Assembly: GCF_016463645.1 (NCBI RefSeq)
Contig: NZ_JAEMQX010000025.1
Span: 1 to 41,019, forward strand
From: Sphingopyxis sp.
GTDB lineage: Bacteria; Pseudomonadota; Alphaproteobacteria; Sphingomonadales; Sphingomonadaceae
DNA: 41,019 nucleotides
Direction of reading: 5' to 3'
This document shows, piece by piece, positions 30,401 to 35,687 of the stretch; positions within the stretch are counted from its first letter, which is position 1; each line of letters begins with the position of its first letter. The position numbers were made by a program, and so were the translations under genes. Under the pieces are notes generated by a model that saw nothing but the letters and a program-made list of their open reading frames with translations, did no database searches and was not told the origin of the DNA.

Positions 30401-32423
30401 TGCTGGCCTGCGCACCGACCCTGTTATTACCGGCAAGGATGTTGAGGCCATTGAAGGTCTGGATATTGCTCTCGCCTGCGTCGCCAAATACCGTCAACGA
30501 ACCGCCGGCCATGTTCAGCGTCGATGCGCTGGAAATGATGTTGGCGGCGGGCCCGCCAAGGAAGTCAAGGACAAGAAGACCGCCATTGACCGTTGTTGCA
30601 CCGGTGTAGCTGTTCGCCCCGCGGAGGGTCAGAAAACCCTTGCCGGCCTTGGTCAAACCGCCCGTACCCGTGATGATCCCGGAAAAAATATCGTCCGTGA
30701 CGGTATCCACGATGAGATTGGCCGAGCCCAGCGCGACCGTCCCGCCGGTGCCGGTGAGCGAAGGCGCGACGAGATCATGTCCGTCCAGATCCAGCGTGCC
30801 GCCGTTGACGATGAATCCCGTCGCGTTGCCGAAGGCGCCGGCGACGCCCGCCCGAAGCGTGCCGCCATTCACCGTCACCGTTCCGCGCTGCACATTCGCG
30901 CCGCCGAGCACCCATGTCCCCGCGCTATCGGCGACGATGTTGCCGTTGCCCGACATGGCGCCCGAGAAGAAACTGGTCCCGGCAAAGCTGCCGCCGAAGG
31001 TCAGCGCGTCGGGATTGGGATTGGCGGCGTTAAAGACAAGCGCGCCCGACAGATCGAGCGCGCCCGTGCCGTCGTTGCGGATGATATTGGTAGCGCCGTT
31101 GATCAACCATTCGCGGTTGCTGGCATCGCCCGCCCCGGTATAGCTCAGCGTCCCGTTGTTGAGTACGATCGTCGTGCCCGCGCCGAGCGAGCTTTCGCTG
31201 CCGATATCGGCGAGCTTGCCGAGACGGATTTCGCCCGCGAGCGCTGCCTGTCCGGTGAAGCTGTTCGCGTCGCCGAGTTCGATGATGCGCCCCGCCGACG
31301 CGGCGAAACCATAGGCTCCGCCACTGAGCACGCCGAGCAGGTGGATGTCGGCATTCTCGGCATTGAATGTGCCGGAGACCGAAATATCGATATCGCCGGT
31401 GAGCTCGAGCGTGCCGGTTCCCTGGTTGCGAATCTGGGCGTTGTTGCCGTTAATATCCCAGTTGCGGTTCGAACTGTCGCCATCGCCGAGGTAGATAACG
31501 CTGTCGCTATATTGGCTGGTCTGGTTGAAGACGATCGTGCCGTCCTCGACCGTCACCGGCGCGCCGAGCGAACTGGCCTGCCCCAGATCGCCGATCGAAG
31601 TGAAGCGCACCGAACAGACGCCGTTGCAGCCCGAGAAAACCGTCCGCCCTGTATAGGTGCTGGCGTCGTTGCTCATCGTAACACCGCTGGCGGCGACCGA
31701 AACCGACCCATTGCCCGTGATCAGCGCCGATCCGGCACCCGAGCCCTCGAGGATCAGATTGCCGCCGTTGCCGATGGTTACGGAGCGGGCGGTGCCGGCA
31801 CCACCGATCGACAGACGCACATTGGCCCCCGCCGCAGTGAAGATATTGTTGCCCGCCGCGCCAAGAGCGCTGTCGGCGGCGGCATAGAGGCTGCCCGCAT
31901 CGATATTGATATCGCCCGTAAAACTGTTGACGCCGTTCAAGGTCAGCGCCCCGTTGCCCGCCTTGACCAGGCCGTTCGAACCCGCGAGGGTCGAATTGAT
32001 CGTGCCGCTCCCAACCGTCGTGATCGTCGAACCGGCGCCGCCGAGCGTGATCGAGCTGCCGTTCAGCACATAGCCCGCCGAACTGAAGGTGATGTTGCCG
32101 ACCGTCACGGGAACCCCGACTGTTACCGTGCCCGCAGCGCCGCCAAAGATCGCGTTGTCGAGATCGCCATTATTCCACGGTTCGACGAACGGCCCGCTGA
32201 CACCGTCGCCGTTCGGGCTCCAGTTGAGATTGGAGAGGTTCCACGTCCCCGTTCCGCCCGATCCCACCGCGGTGACATTGGCGTCCCAGTAGCGATCCTC
32301 GGCATAGGCCACGGAAGGCATGATCGACACGAGTGCGGCCGCGAGCGAAGCGCTCGACACGAGCAGGCGCGAACGGGTCCGCAGCTTCCGGTCGTTCCGG
32401 CGGGACATATTCTTCTCGGTCAT
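18480..32423 (-). CDS. Giant PATR-repeat autotransporter (type Va secretion), 4647 residues
   Basis: A single uninterrupted frame of 4647 codons. It has an extended basic signal peptide (start MTEKNMSRRNDRKLRTRSR, core SASLAAALVSIMP, cut after AYA near residue 40), a passenger of about 4300 residues and a C-terminal beta-barrel (about 4365-4647) beginning GLWGRFESERQ and ending FRVRF with the usual terminal Phe. The passenger is mostly autotransporter-associated beta-strand repeats (GAGTLVLTGTNSYTGGTT-like), which fold as a right-handed beta-helix on the cell surface. Four repeat cassettes and a block of T5SS/PEP-CTERM repeats are listed separately. I chose the ATG at 32423 because AAGGA precedes it and the signal peptide follows; the frame is open to 32714 without meaning. 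No protease or lipase site is seen; adhesion or biofilm formation is inferred. Long opposite-strand frames are shadows. Confidence 0.94.
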   Translation of the reverse strand: MTEKNMSRRNDRKLRTRSRLLVSSASLAAALVSIMPSVAYAEDRYWDANVTAVGSGGTGTWNLSNLNWSPNGDGVSGPFVEPWNNGDLDNAIFGGAAGTVTVGVPVTVGNITFSSAGYVLNGSSITLGGAGSTITTVGSGTINSTLAGSNGLVKAGNGALTLNGVNSFTGDINIDAGSLYAAADSALGAAGNNIFTAAGANVRLSIGGAGTARSVTIGNGGNLILEGSGAGSALITGNGSVSVAASGVTMSNDASTYTGRTVFSGCNGVCSVRFTSIGDLGQASSLGAPVTVEDGTIVFNQTSQYSDSVIYLGDGDSSNRNWDINGNNAQIRNQGTGTLELTGDIDISVSGTFNAENADIHLLGVLSGGAYGFAASAGRIIELGDANSFTGQAALAGEIRLGKLADIGSESSLGAGTTIVLNNGTLSYTGAGDASNREWLINGATNIIRNDGTGALDLSGALVFNAANPNPDALTFGGSFAGTSFFSGAMSGNGNIVADSAGTWVLGGANVQRGTVTVNGGTLRAGVAGAFGNATGFIVNGGTLDLDGHDLVAPSLTGTGGTVALGSANLIVDTVTDDIFSGIITGTGGLTKAGKGFLTLRGANSYTGATTVNGGLLVLDFLGGPAANIISSASTLNMAGGSLTVFGDAGESNIQTFNGLNILAGNNRVGAQASSTGSVTINFGAINRSGGLVDFALPVTGNFTTSNTSLGGWATVNGTDYAKVVGGNIVAFTDADYTDQDDASLWADGQYISDSDGDTESFFGTVASDVQLAGLQFTTFDPTTTVTIDPTATLGIDGTIIVATSVGGNSQTITGGSLTGGSGSSTLGVQQNSSGTFTIESTIIDNGGATSFAKAGSGTVRLTGVNSYSGGTTLSGGRLEVASIADGGVNSSIGASSADAANLVLESGTLSYIGGVDAVSNRGMTLVDGGAERTIEIATGRTVEFSGLVTSPDEAGFTKAGAGMLTLANAANDYVGVTTVAGGTLAVNTLADGGIASGIGAASNASENLVLTNGGQLRYTGGTVVTDRGFTLAGGNGRIDVAQAGTTLTISGIATGAGYFLKDGAGTLVLDGTNTMTGDTIVTAGTLRAGSARAFGFGGRYMTVNTGATLDLGGYDIYVAAIIGGGLVDLGGQTLMTAGGPGVFTGRITGTGGFTRGGGSYTQTISGCNNDYTGVTTISSGLAIDCIANGGQASAIGASSSAASNLVLAGGTLAYTGASASTDRGFALTGNGAINVVDPGTVLEFSGNVTGGGQLAKTGAGTLLLSGTNSSTGSLRIINGTVRAGSATALGSGPLSLDNTAGVLLDLNGYNNSALYLIGGGALGGNIALGGATLTINSGGSAAAVYGGTISGSGGLVKNGGSYQELSGCASSYGGITVINQGILAVTCLGDGGANSSIGASSSAASNLVLSGGTLRYVGAGDSTNRQFTLGASTTSKLEASGTGAIAFTHAGPLTFASANTAQTLTLGGTNTGNNILGAQINNNGAGLTRLTKTDAGTWILTNPDSTYTGITTISGGVLGVDKLSDGGFASSIGASSAAASNLVIGNGSTLRYTGSGDTTNRLFTLSQGVTFIESSGTGAIVFTDTGPVTLAGSNQARTIALGGTNAGNNTLAGSIGNAGTGVTTLAKNDSGTWVLTGNHSYTGSTNINGGTLFVGGGGTTGSIASATVNNFGTLGFNRSDLLSYGGQIVGTGSVRQAGTGTTVLTGTNLYTGGTTIDAGTLQLGNGGTAGSIVGDVVDNGLLVFNRSDLLNFAGAISGSGSVHQTGGGTTVLSGINSYAGGTSILGGTLQVSADVNLGAAAGGLTFSNGTLRTTASFASGRSSSLTGAGTILTDAGTNFALGGVISGAGSLTKSGAGILTLSGNNSYAGATSVNAGTLRINGDQSAATGLVTVASGATLAGSGTIGGNVNVLNGGILAPGNSPGTLNINGDLSLAGGSVLNFEFGEAGVAGGALNDLVNVGGNLTLDGTINVTGSSGGYFGGGIYRVFNYGGTLIDNGLALGSMPAGSNVTVQISVAGQVNLINSEGLALSFWDGGAGPKFDNVVNGGSGTWHLGGADNNWTGADGAINAAFADGTFAIFAGAPGTVTVDNGGGAVTTAGMQFAADGYLIDGAPLTLVGPESIVRVGDGTAAGAGFTTAISANLTGASQLVKTDGGTLVLTGVNSYTGGTRIEGGVISVADDSFLGAASGVITLDGGTLRMTGANSVNQHSYILGANGGAIDIANAATSNGVLNAMTGSGGLTKLGDGSLALAADNSYTGGTTILGGTLQVGSNSGTTGSIVGDVVNNGRFVIFRSNAYTYGGSITGTGRLSVTGTGVTTLTGNSNFDGSTTINGTGGELRIAGGANVFSGGGTIMGRSTLSIDGANSVFSTASVGGNNIAFAGSVIVNVTDGGTLRVRAGDFDLRALTASTQLNITGANSLADVSGGILGSATFNAPFALTVDAGGVLRTGGASQIGMATSNTNPIAVAIAGTGSNWTSAGSLLMTAGNFTVDQGGAASFASATFGAAPQAANLSVSGAGSSFATTGDLVIGSGTGTAVLTVTDGGRATTGSGLQIAAQAGSTGSVNIGGIEGGAAAAAGFIDGDIIFGPGTGELNFNHTGTDHLFANAISGTGTINHAAGTTRLTGDSSAFTGTTSVAGGRLLVDGILGGAASGLSVVTGGTLGGTGTIGGNVAILDGNLNPGNIGGVPGRLTIAGNLSLAPAATLNLDFGEANVVGGAYNDLIEVGGDLVLGGTLNVEETPGGTFEPGVYRVINYGGTLTDNGLTADSGYFVQTSVANQVNLVNTTGLTMRFWDGVNGGKNDGVITGGDGLWQASGGNDNWTEFDGSANAPFTDDAFAVFSGAGGTVSVDDTLGAVTASGMQFASDGYVIAGDDIALVAPESVIRVGDGTIGGAGYTATIASNLIGNADLIKSDLGTLVLTGANSVAGETNVRGGELRLASGGTLVDAEGVIGRESGEQGMLTVTGTDGSGNASTWTNTGILRVGRRGTGTLNILDGGLVTVADIAYIGDDTGGQGTVTVSGQGATGNASTWTGASDIVIGEFGNGTLNITAGGQVGNQSGWIGSNAGAQGIVNVSGVGTNGVASTWTNNADLFVGYDGSGTLNITDGGKVVSVGGQIGANTDGVGQVLVSGADSLWENSGRINVGLFGAGTLRIENGAAVTSNDGVVGASAHGDAVVSGAGTSWVNTQQLNIGSFGSGTLRIENGASVSSNQGYIGANDTGSVVVTGAGSSWLVTDFSMTVGNDGAGSLLIENGGLVRAEGGFALGIAAGSSGTITVAGTAGNRGVVETSQIGGGLGTVNFSLDGGVLRATDDNDSFFTGFGTRDITLGTNGGIVDTDGHDIGIAPRFTGAGGLTKDGLGTLTLAGANSYAGATLVNAGTLLVNGDQSAATGQMTVASGATLGGIGIIGGDVAMLDGAILAPGASVGTLTINGNLSLAGGSILNYEFGQADVAGGALNDLVNIGGDLTLDGTIDVTIPAGGSFGPGIYRVFNYGGALIDNGLTLGTIPGGTGGVSVQTGIAGQVNLVNSQGLALSFWDGAAGPKHDGVLNGGDGVWRVAGALNNWTDANGSINADYAQDGFAVFAAAPGTVTIDNSGGDVLASGMQFASDGYVIAGDGLTLTGAQAIVQVGDSSVAGTGYTATIDAGIAGAAELLKTDAGTLVLAGANSYSGGTRINGGTIRIGSDANLGDANGGLSIGGGALHTTADIVSGRTITLIGDGVFRSDAGTTLTLTGPVGGAGGLVKSGAGTLALGGIGSFAGTTTVEAGTLFVNGDYSAATGVTSVAAGATLGGTGTIGGNVDLASGARLAPGAGGTGTLTVGGNLSLAAGTQLDFEFGQAGVAGGALNDLVNVGGNLVLDGVLNVGVPAGGAFDVGIYRMFNYGGTLTDNGVTFGTMPTGANPAIQTSVAGQVNLVNSGGLTLNFWDGAAGPKVDGVINGGDGVWQSSAGNNNWTDATGNLGAPYADGAFAIFGGTAGTVTVDNGPGAVSVTGMQFATNGYVITGDAVALDGAQATTRVGDGSTAGADFTATIASALTGTAQLVKTDAGTLVLGGTNSYTGGTQIVGGTLRISDDTNLGSASGDVTLDGGTLETSANVTSARGFIVAGGGTIATAADTVFSYDGLLSGTGVLTKNGAGTLLVTADNGGFGGSTTVAGGTLAVQGSLGGAVTVGAAGRVEGAGRVGSLANAGVVAPGSGIGSLTVAGDYVGNGGMLEIEAALGGDASAADRLIVNGATSGSTRVTVINRGGFGDQTVEGIKIVDVAGVSNGTFTLEGDYLFEGEQAVVVGAYGYRLYKNGVSTPQDGDWYLRSALLDGENPEAPLYQPGVPVYEAYVGALQSLNRLPTLQQRVGNRSWAASPIAGAGLWGRFESERQRPDALVSTSGADRNADQWQAQLGLDAVLAERGDGAALVGGLTAHYGKADSAVTSIFGNGTIDTQGYGVGATMTWYGPQGFYADGQVKLSWFDSDLESNILGSLARGNKGDGQAFSLELGKQTSIGRNLSITPQVQMSYAKVDFDRFADPSDTAVSVARGESLKTRWGLAIDHQTSWKGRAGDTRRTRLYTVMNLAYEWLDGGVADVSGTSIVNRDRRLSGELGLGGSYSWGDDRFTLYTEVSGDTAIADFGAGYNLKGTAGFRVRF
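20210..21075 (-). repeat. Autotransporter cassette D (end-plus-head module)
   Basis: Fourth and last copy of the ~860-bp cassette. It encodes GATLGGTGTIGGNV, LAPG, FEFGQAGVAGGALNDLVNV, YRMFNYGGTLTDNG, FWDGAAGPKVDG, NNNWTDATG and ends near GTNSYTGGTQI. The 20-mer agatcgttgagcgcgccgcc (20860-20879) is identical in cassettes A and C. Confidence 0.85.
21380..22240 (-). repeat. Autotransporter cassette C
   Basis: Third copy in reading order. It encodes GATLGGIGIIGGDV, LAPGASVGTL, FGQADVAGGALNDLVNI, YRVFNYGGALIDNG, FWDGAAGPKHDG, LNNWTDANG and ends near GANSYSGGTRI. The 20-mer shared with A and D lies at 22030-22049. It directly follows (in coding order) the T5SS/PEP-CTERM block. Confidence 0.85.
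22560..23570 (-). repeat. Block of T5SS/PEP-CTERM-associated repeats in the passenger
   Basis: About 335 residues in which a unit recurs roughly six to seven times: GTLNI.DGG or GTLRIENGA, then G.IG or YIG, then VTVSG, then STWTN or SSW. The pattern matches the T5SS/PEP-CTERM-associated repeat family and is distinct from the PATR repeats on either side. Adjacent units are very similar (GSGTLRIENGASVSSNQG against GAGTLRIENGAAVTSNDG), showing local duplication. Confidence 0.8.
23620..24460 (-). repeat. Autotransporter cassette B (most diverged)
   Basis: Second copy in reading order. It encodes GTLGGTGTIGGNV, LNPGNIGGVPG, FGEANVVGGAYNDLIEV, YRVINYGGTLTDNG, RFWDGVNGGKNDG, NDNWTEFDG and ends near GANSVAGETN. 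It lacks the exact 20-mer shared by the other three, so it is older or has drifted more. Confidence 0.8.
25890..26760 (-). repeat. Autotransporter cassette A
   Basis: First copy in reading order. It encodes GATLAGSGTIGGNV, LAPGNSPGTLNI, FEFGEAGVAGGALNDLVNV, YRVFNYGGTLIDNG, FWDGGAGPKFDN, DNNWTGADG and ends near GVNSYTGGTRI. The shared 20-mer lies at 26551-26570. Its second half resembles the protein's own N-terminal head (YWDANV, NLNWSPNGDG, AIFGGAAGTVTV). Confidence 0.85.
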
Positions 32424-32932
32424 CTTGTTTCCTTGAACACAGGCAATTCGCCCGCACGGACGGGCGGGAGAAATTGGCGGATCGATTATCGGGTGGTGGT
32501 CGGCAACGATATCGGGCGGCCGGCGGTCGCCTGAATGTAACGGCCGGAAATACCGGAACGAAACGCGCGATCCCTGTTCATCGACGACCCCCTGCTTTGG
32601 CGCGGCCCCTCGACTCGGACAACGCCCCTTTCCGATCGCCGCGCGGCCCGGAAGCTCGCGCGATCTGCCCCATGCCATGCCTCCGCCGCCGGAGCGGGTG
32701 GTCGCGGAGAGCAAGACCAGATCAATCCGTTCGGAACATCCGAAAGGTGGCGCGCCTAGTCCGCTACGAACTATTGGTTATCAACCGATTACCGAATCGC
32801 GAGGAAACACCGTATGTTACGGTGTCGATACGGAAGATTGAGACCGGGTAACGGCATCCAGAAACCCGTTACGACCATGTCACGCGTCACGAGCCCTTGC
32901 ACCGCCGGCAGTGGTGCCCCTAGACCGTTTGC
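32424..32932. promoter_or_regulatory. 509-bp divergent control region between autotransporter and sulfotransferase genes
   Basis: No gene is supported here. On the minus strand the autotransporter leader has AAGGA before the ATG and a small GC hairpin (CGCCCG 32449-32454 with CGGGCG 32461-32466). The stretch 32760-32850 is AT-richer and holds two palindromes: GGTTATC (32776-32782) with GATTACC (32787-32793), one mismatch, and the perfect ACACCGTA (32807-32814) with TACGGTGT (32818-32825). A possible plus-strand promoter is TTACCG (32789-32794), 17 bases, GTATGT (32812-32817), inside the second palindrome. The promoter call is weak. Confidence 0.45.
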
Positions 32933-34354
32933 ATGGCTCCGCCCGCTTTCTCTCCCGGCGACGAGCAGGCGATGCGCCAAGCCATCGCCGAACGTCCCGA
33001 TGCAGCGCAGGCCCATGCGGCACTCGCGTCGTTTCTTTGCGCTGCGGGCCGCGCGGACGAGGCCCTGGCGCATCTCGACCGCGAGCGGCTCCGGCGGCCG
33101 TCGAGCCTTTGGCCGCTTTCGATCAAGGCCGGTATTCTTTCGGCCGAACGGCGGACCGCCGAAGCCATCGACGTTCACAGGGCGCTTGTCGCCATGGCTC
33201 CGGACAAGCCGCTTCTGTGGTCCAATTTCGCCGGCGACCTTGCCGCAGCCGGCGAGGCTGCCGGGGCGGCGGCCGCCTATCGCAGAGCGGTCGAGATGGC
33301 GCCGGGATCCGGTGCGGCCTGGCTCGGCCTTGCCAACCTCCGTCTCGCCCGCCCTGCAGCTGAGGATGTCGCCACGATCGAGCAGGCCGTGGGCGCCGCG
33401 GACGATCCCTATCAAAAGATGCAGATGCTGTTCGCTCTCGGCCGCTTTCACGATGAACTCGGTGCCTTCGACAGGTCGTTCACCTGTTTCAGCGAAGCCA
33501 ATAGCCTGCGCGAAAGGCTTGTCCCCCATGATGCGAGCGGGCTCACCGCATTGGTCGATGCACAGCTTGGGCTGCCCGGGGCCTTTTTCGCGGAACAGCC
33601 GGAACCCGATATCGATGAGGCCGGCGCTATTTTCATCGTCGGAATGCCACGCTCGGGCTCCACACTCGTCGAACAGATGCTCGATTGCCATCCCGAAATC
33701 GAGGGCGGAGGCGAGTTGTTCGTCCTGCAGGAAATCGCAGCGTCGCTCGGCGCGTTCGAGGCGCCCGCGTCCTTCGCCCGCCGCGTGCAGGCGCTGACAC
33801 GGGACGAAGCTGCGCAGCTTCGCACGCATTATCGGCACTCAACCGCGCGTTTTCGAAAGACGAAGCGCCGTTATTTCATCGACAAGATGCCGGCAAACTG
33901 GCGCTTCGTTACGCTTATCCAACGAATTTTGCCGAACGCACGCATCATCGATGTGCGGCGCGATCCGATGGCCTGCTGTTTTTCAGCCTATACGACCTAT
34001 TTCAACCGGCATACCGATTTTCCGAACGAACTGGAGCATCTGGGCCAATATTTCGGACATTATGTCCGGACCATGGACATGGCGCGAACGTCGATGCCGA
34101 AGCGTGTCTACCGCATGGAATATGAAGAGCTCGTGGCGCATGCGAACCGCGAGATTCGTGCACTGCTGGAATTTTTGCAGCGCCCCTTCTCGGATTTCTG
34201 TCTTCGCCCGCAAGAAAACCCCCGGGCCGTCCACACGCCAAGCGCCCAACAGGTTCGCGAACCTGTTCATCGTCTAAAAGACCAGGTGCGGAATTATCTT
34301 CCATGGCTCGGGCCGTTAAGGTCCGCGCTCGAGCCCGGACATCCATCAAAATAG
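32933..34354 (+). CDS. TPR-sulfotransferase
   Basis: A 473-residue cytoplasmic protein. Residues about 20-170 are tetratricopeptide-like helices (AHAALASFLCAAGRADEALA, LLWSNFAGDLAAAGEAAGAA). Residues about 228-450 are a sulfotransferase of the Sulfotransfer_3 type: the 5'-phosphosulphate loop VGMPRSGSTLVEQML (about 235-250) and the 3'-phosphate site IIDVRRDPMACCFSAY (about 338-353) for PAPS binding. Such enzymes move a sulphate group from PAPS to a protein, sugar or small molecule; the acceptor is unknown, and the TPR part suggests a protein or peptide. No good ribosome site precedes the ATG. It diverges from the autotransporter gene, which is a possible but unproven target. Confidence 0.86.
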   Translation: MAPPAFSPGDEQAMRQAIAERPDAAQAHAALASFLCAAGRADEALAHLDRERLRRPSSLWPLSIKAGILSAERRTAEAIDVHRALVAMAPDKPLLWSNFAGDLAAAGEAAGAAAAYRRAVEMAPGSGAAWLGLANLRLARPAAEDVATIEQAVGAADDPYQKMQMLFALGRFHDELGAFDRSFTCFSEANSLRERLVPHDASGLTALVDAQLGLPGAFFAEQPEPDIDEAGAIFIVGMPRSGSTLVEQMLDCHPEIEGGGELFVLQEIAASLGAFEAPASFARRVQALTRDEAAQLRTHYRHSTARFRKTKRRYFIDKMPANWRFVTLIQRILPNARIIDVRRDPMACCFSAYTTYFNRHTDFPNELEHLGQYFGHYVRTMDMARTSMPKRVYRMEYEELVAHANREIRALLEFLQRPFSDFCLRPQENPRAVHTPSAQQVREPVHRLKDQVRNYLPWLGPLRSALEPGHPSK

Positions 34355-34586
34355 GTGATCGAATGCTGACTCAGAGAGCAGTCCCATATCCATCTTGCGG
34401 ATCCAGCCGGGGCCCTGCGCCATGGGATCTCACAGAATCAGGCTGCCAGAACTTTCCCGAAGACACATAGTCCTTGGCCATTCCTCCTCTTCCGCAAGAT
34501 ATTGCGCACGGGAATTATCTCGTGCTTGTCCAAAGAGGGAGCGCCATGCTCAACCCCGGGACCGACCGGCCAAGCCATCGAAATAA

Positions 34587-34662
34587 TGGCAGGGGCAGCA
34601 GGACTCGAACCCGCGACCCTCGGTTTTGGAGACCGATGCTCTACCAACTGAGCTATACCCCT
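34587..34662 (-). tRNA. tRNA-Trp (CCA anticodon)
   Basis: The minus strand folds as a full cloverleaf of 76 bases. The acceptor stem AGGGGTA pairs with TGCCCCT (one T-G pair), the D stem is GCTC/GAGC, the anticodon stem TCGGT/ACCGA encloses loop CTCCAAA with anticodon CCA, and the T arm is GCGGG-TTCGAGT-CCTGC. Discriminator G and an encoded CCA end follow at 34590-34587. The 232 bases downstream (34355-34586) show no secE or other gene on this strand. Confidence 0.96.
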
Positions 34663-34754
34663 AGGCCGGAGTGGGCCCCTAGCCCGATTGTGGAGCGGGA
34701 GCAAGGGGGATGACGGGTTGCGTCGCCCCACGGCGCTGATATGCGCAATCCGGC

Positions 34755-35687
34755 ATGAGCGACGCGCCTTCCTCCGCAGCCCCGCAAAATTATCTCGGCG
34801 GAATCGCGCTACGGCTGCTCGCCATGGCGAGCCTCTCCCTGATGTTCGTCGTCGTCAAATATGTCGACCGCGCGGGCATCCATATCGTCGAGAGCCTGTT
34901 CTGGCGGCAGGTACTCGTCCTCCCCTTCCTCCTCCTGTGGGTTCGGGCGACGAGCGGGATGTCGTCGCTCAAAACCGCGCGCATCGGCGCGCATGCGCGG
35001 CGGATGATGATGGGGCTGACGGGCATGGCGTGCAATTTCGGCGCGATGATCCTGCTGCCGATGGCCGAGGCGACGACGATCAGCCTGTCGGTGCCGGTCT
35101 TCGCGGTAATCTTTGCCGCATTGCTGCTCGGCGAGGCGACAGGGTGGCAGCGTTGGAGCGCGGTGATCGTCGGGTTCATCGGCGTACTCATCGTGCTCGA
35201 TCCGGTTTCGGGCTTCGCAGGCGGATTTGGCGGCACGCACGGTATCGGGACGCTCGTCGCGCTGACGGGAGCGATCATGACCGCGCTGATCACGATTGCG
35301 GTGCGCGACCTCGGCCGTACCGAAAATGCCGCAACCATCGTCTTCTGGTTCAGCCTGCTCTCGATGATCCCTCTGGGGATCGCCCTGCCCTTCGTCTTCA
35401 CGCCGCACAGCGGCGATGAATGGTTGCTGCTGATCGGGCTGGGTTTCCTCGGCGCGATCGTGCAGATGTCGCTCACCGGCGCGTTGCGCCTCGCTCCCGT
35501 CTCTGTCGTGATCCCGATGGACTATTCGAGCCTGCTCTGGGCGATCGCGGCAGGCTGGTGGTTTTTCGGCACGCTGCCCGCCGACACGACCTGGGTCGGT
35601 GCACCGCTGATCGTCGCGTCGGGCCTGTTCATCGCCTGGCGCGAGCATCGCCGCCATATCGACCGGCCGAAGGAGGTTGCCGCATGA
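34755..35687 (+). CDS. EamA (DMT) family transporter
   Basis: A 310-residue membrane protein with about ten helices in two EamA repeats. The first half has FVVVKYVDRAGIHIVESLFWRQ and the end-of-repeat AEATTISLSVPVFAVIFAALLLGE; the second has ALRLAPVSVVIPMDYSSLLWA. DMT proteins move small metabolites such as amino acids or nucleosides, usually outward; the substrate is not readable. The ATG at 34755 lacks a clear ribosome site. The stop overlaps the next start by four bases (ATGA), linking it to the glutathione S-transferase gene. Confidence 0.88.
   Translation: MSDAPSSAAPQNYLGGIALRLLAMASLSLMFVVVKYVDRAGIHIVESLFWRQVLVLPFLLLWVRATSGMSSLKTARIGAHARRMMMGLTGMACNFGAMILLPMAEATTISLSVPVFAVIFAALLLGEATGWQRWSAVIVGFIGVLIVLDPVSGFAGGFGGTHGIGTLVALTGAIMTALITIAVRDLGRTENAATIVFWFSLLSMIPLGIALPFVFTPHSGDEWLLLIGLGFLGAIVQMSLTGALRLAPVSVVIPMDYSSLLWAIAAGWWFFGTLPADTTWVGAPLIVASGLFIAWREHRRHIDRPKEVAA

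Noticed and set aside
20000..32300. Impression of a CRISPR-like or satellite repeat array from recurring phrases in the DNA
   Set aside because: The repeats are in frame, of variable spacing and encode PATR motifs; there are no constant repeats with unique spacers of equal length.
28074..32534. Plus-strand open frame of 1486 codons opposite the autotransporter
   Set aside because: Same kind of shadow as the frame at 21297-27701: no motif, biased composition, and it runs through the autotransporter start.
32424..32714. 97-codon N-terminal extension of the autotransporter frame
   Set aside because: The signal peptide and ribosome site start at 32423; the extension has no similarity and would bury the signal peptide.
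34385..34492. Short minus-strand frame starting at the ATG 34490-34492 (MAKDYVSSGK), considered as a secE remnant below tRNA-Trp
   Set aside because: The GGAGGA lies directly against the ATG with no usable spacing, and the product shares nothing with SecE.
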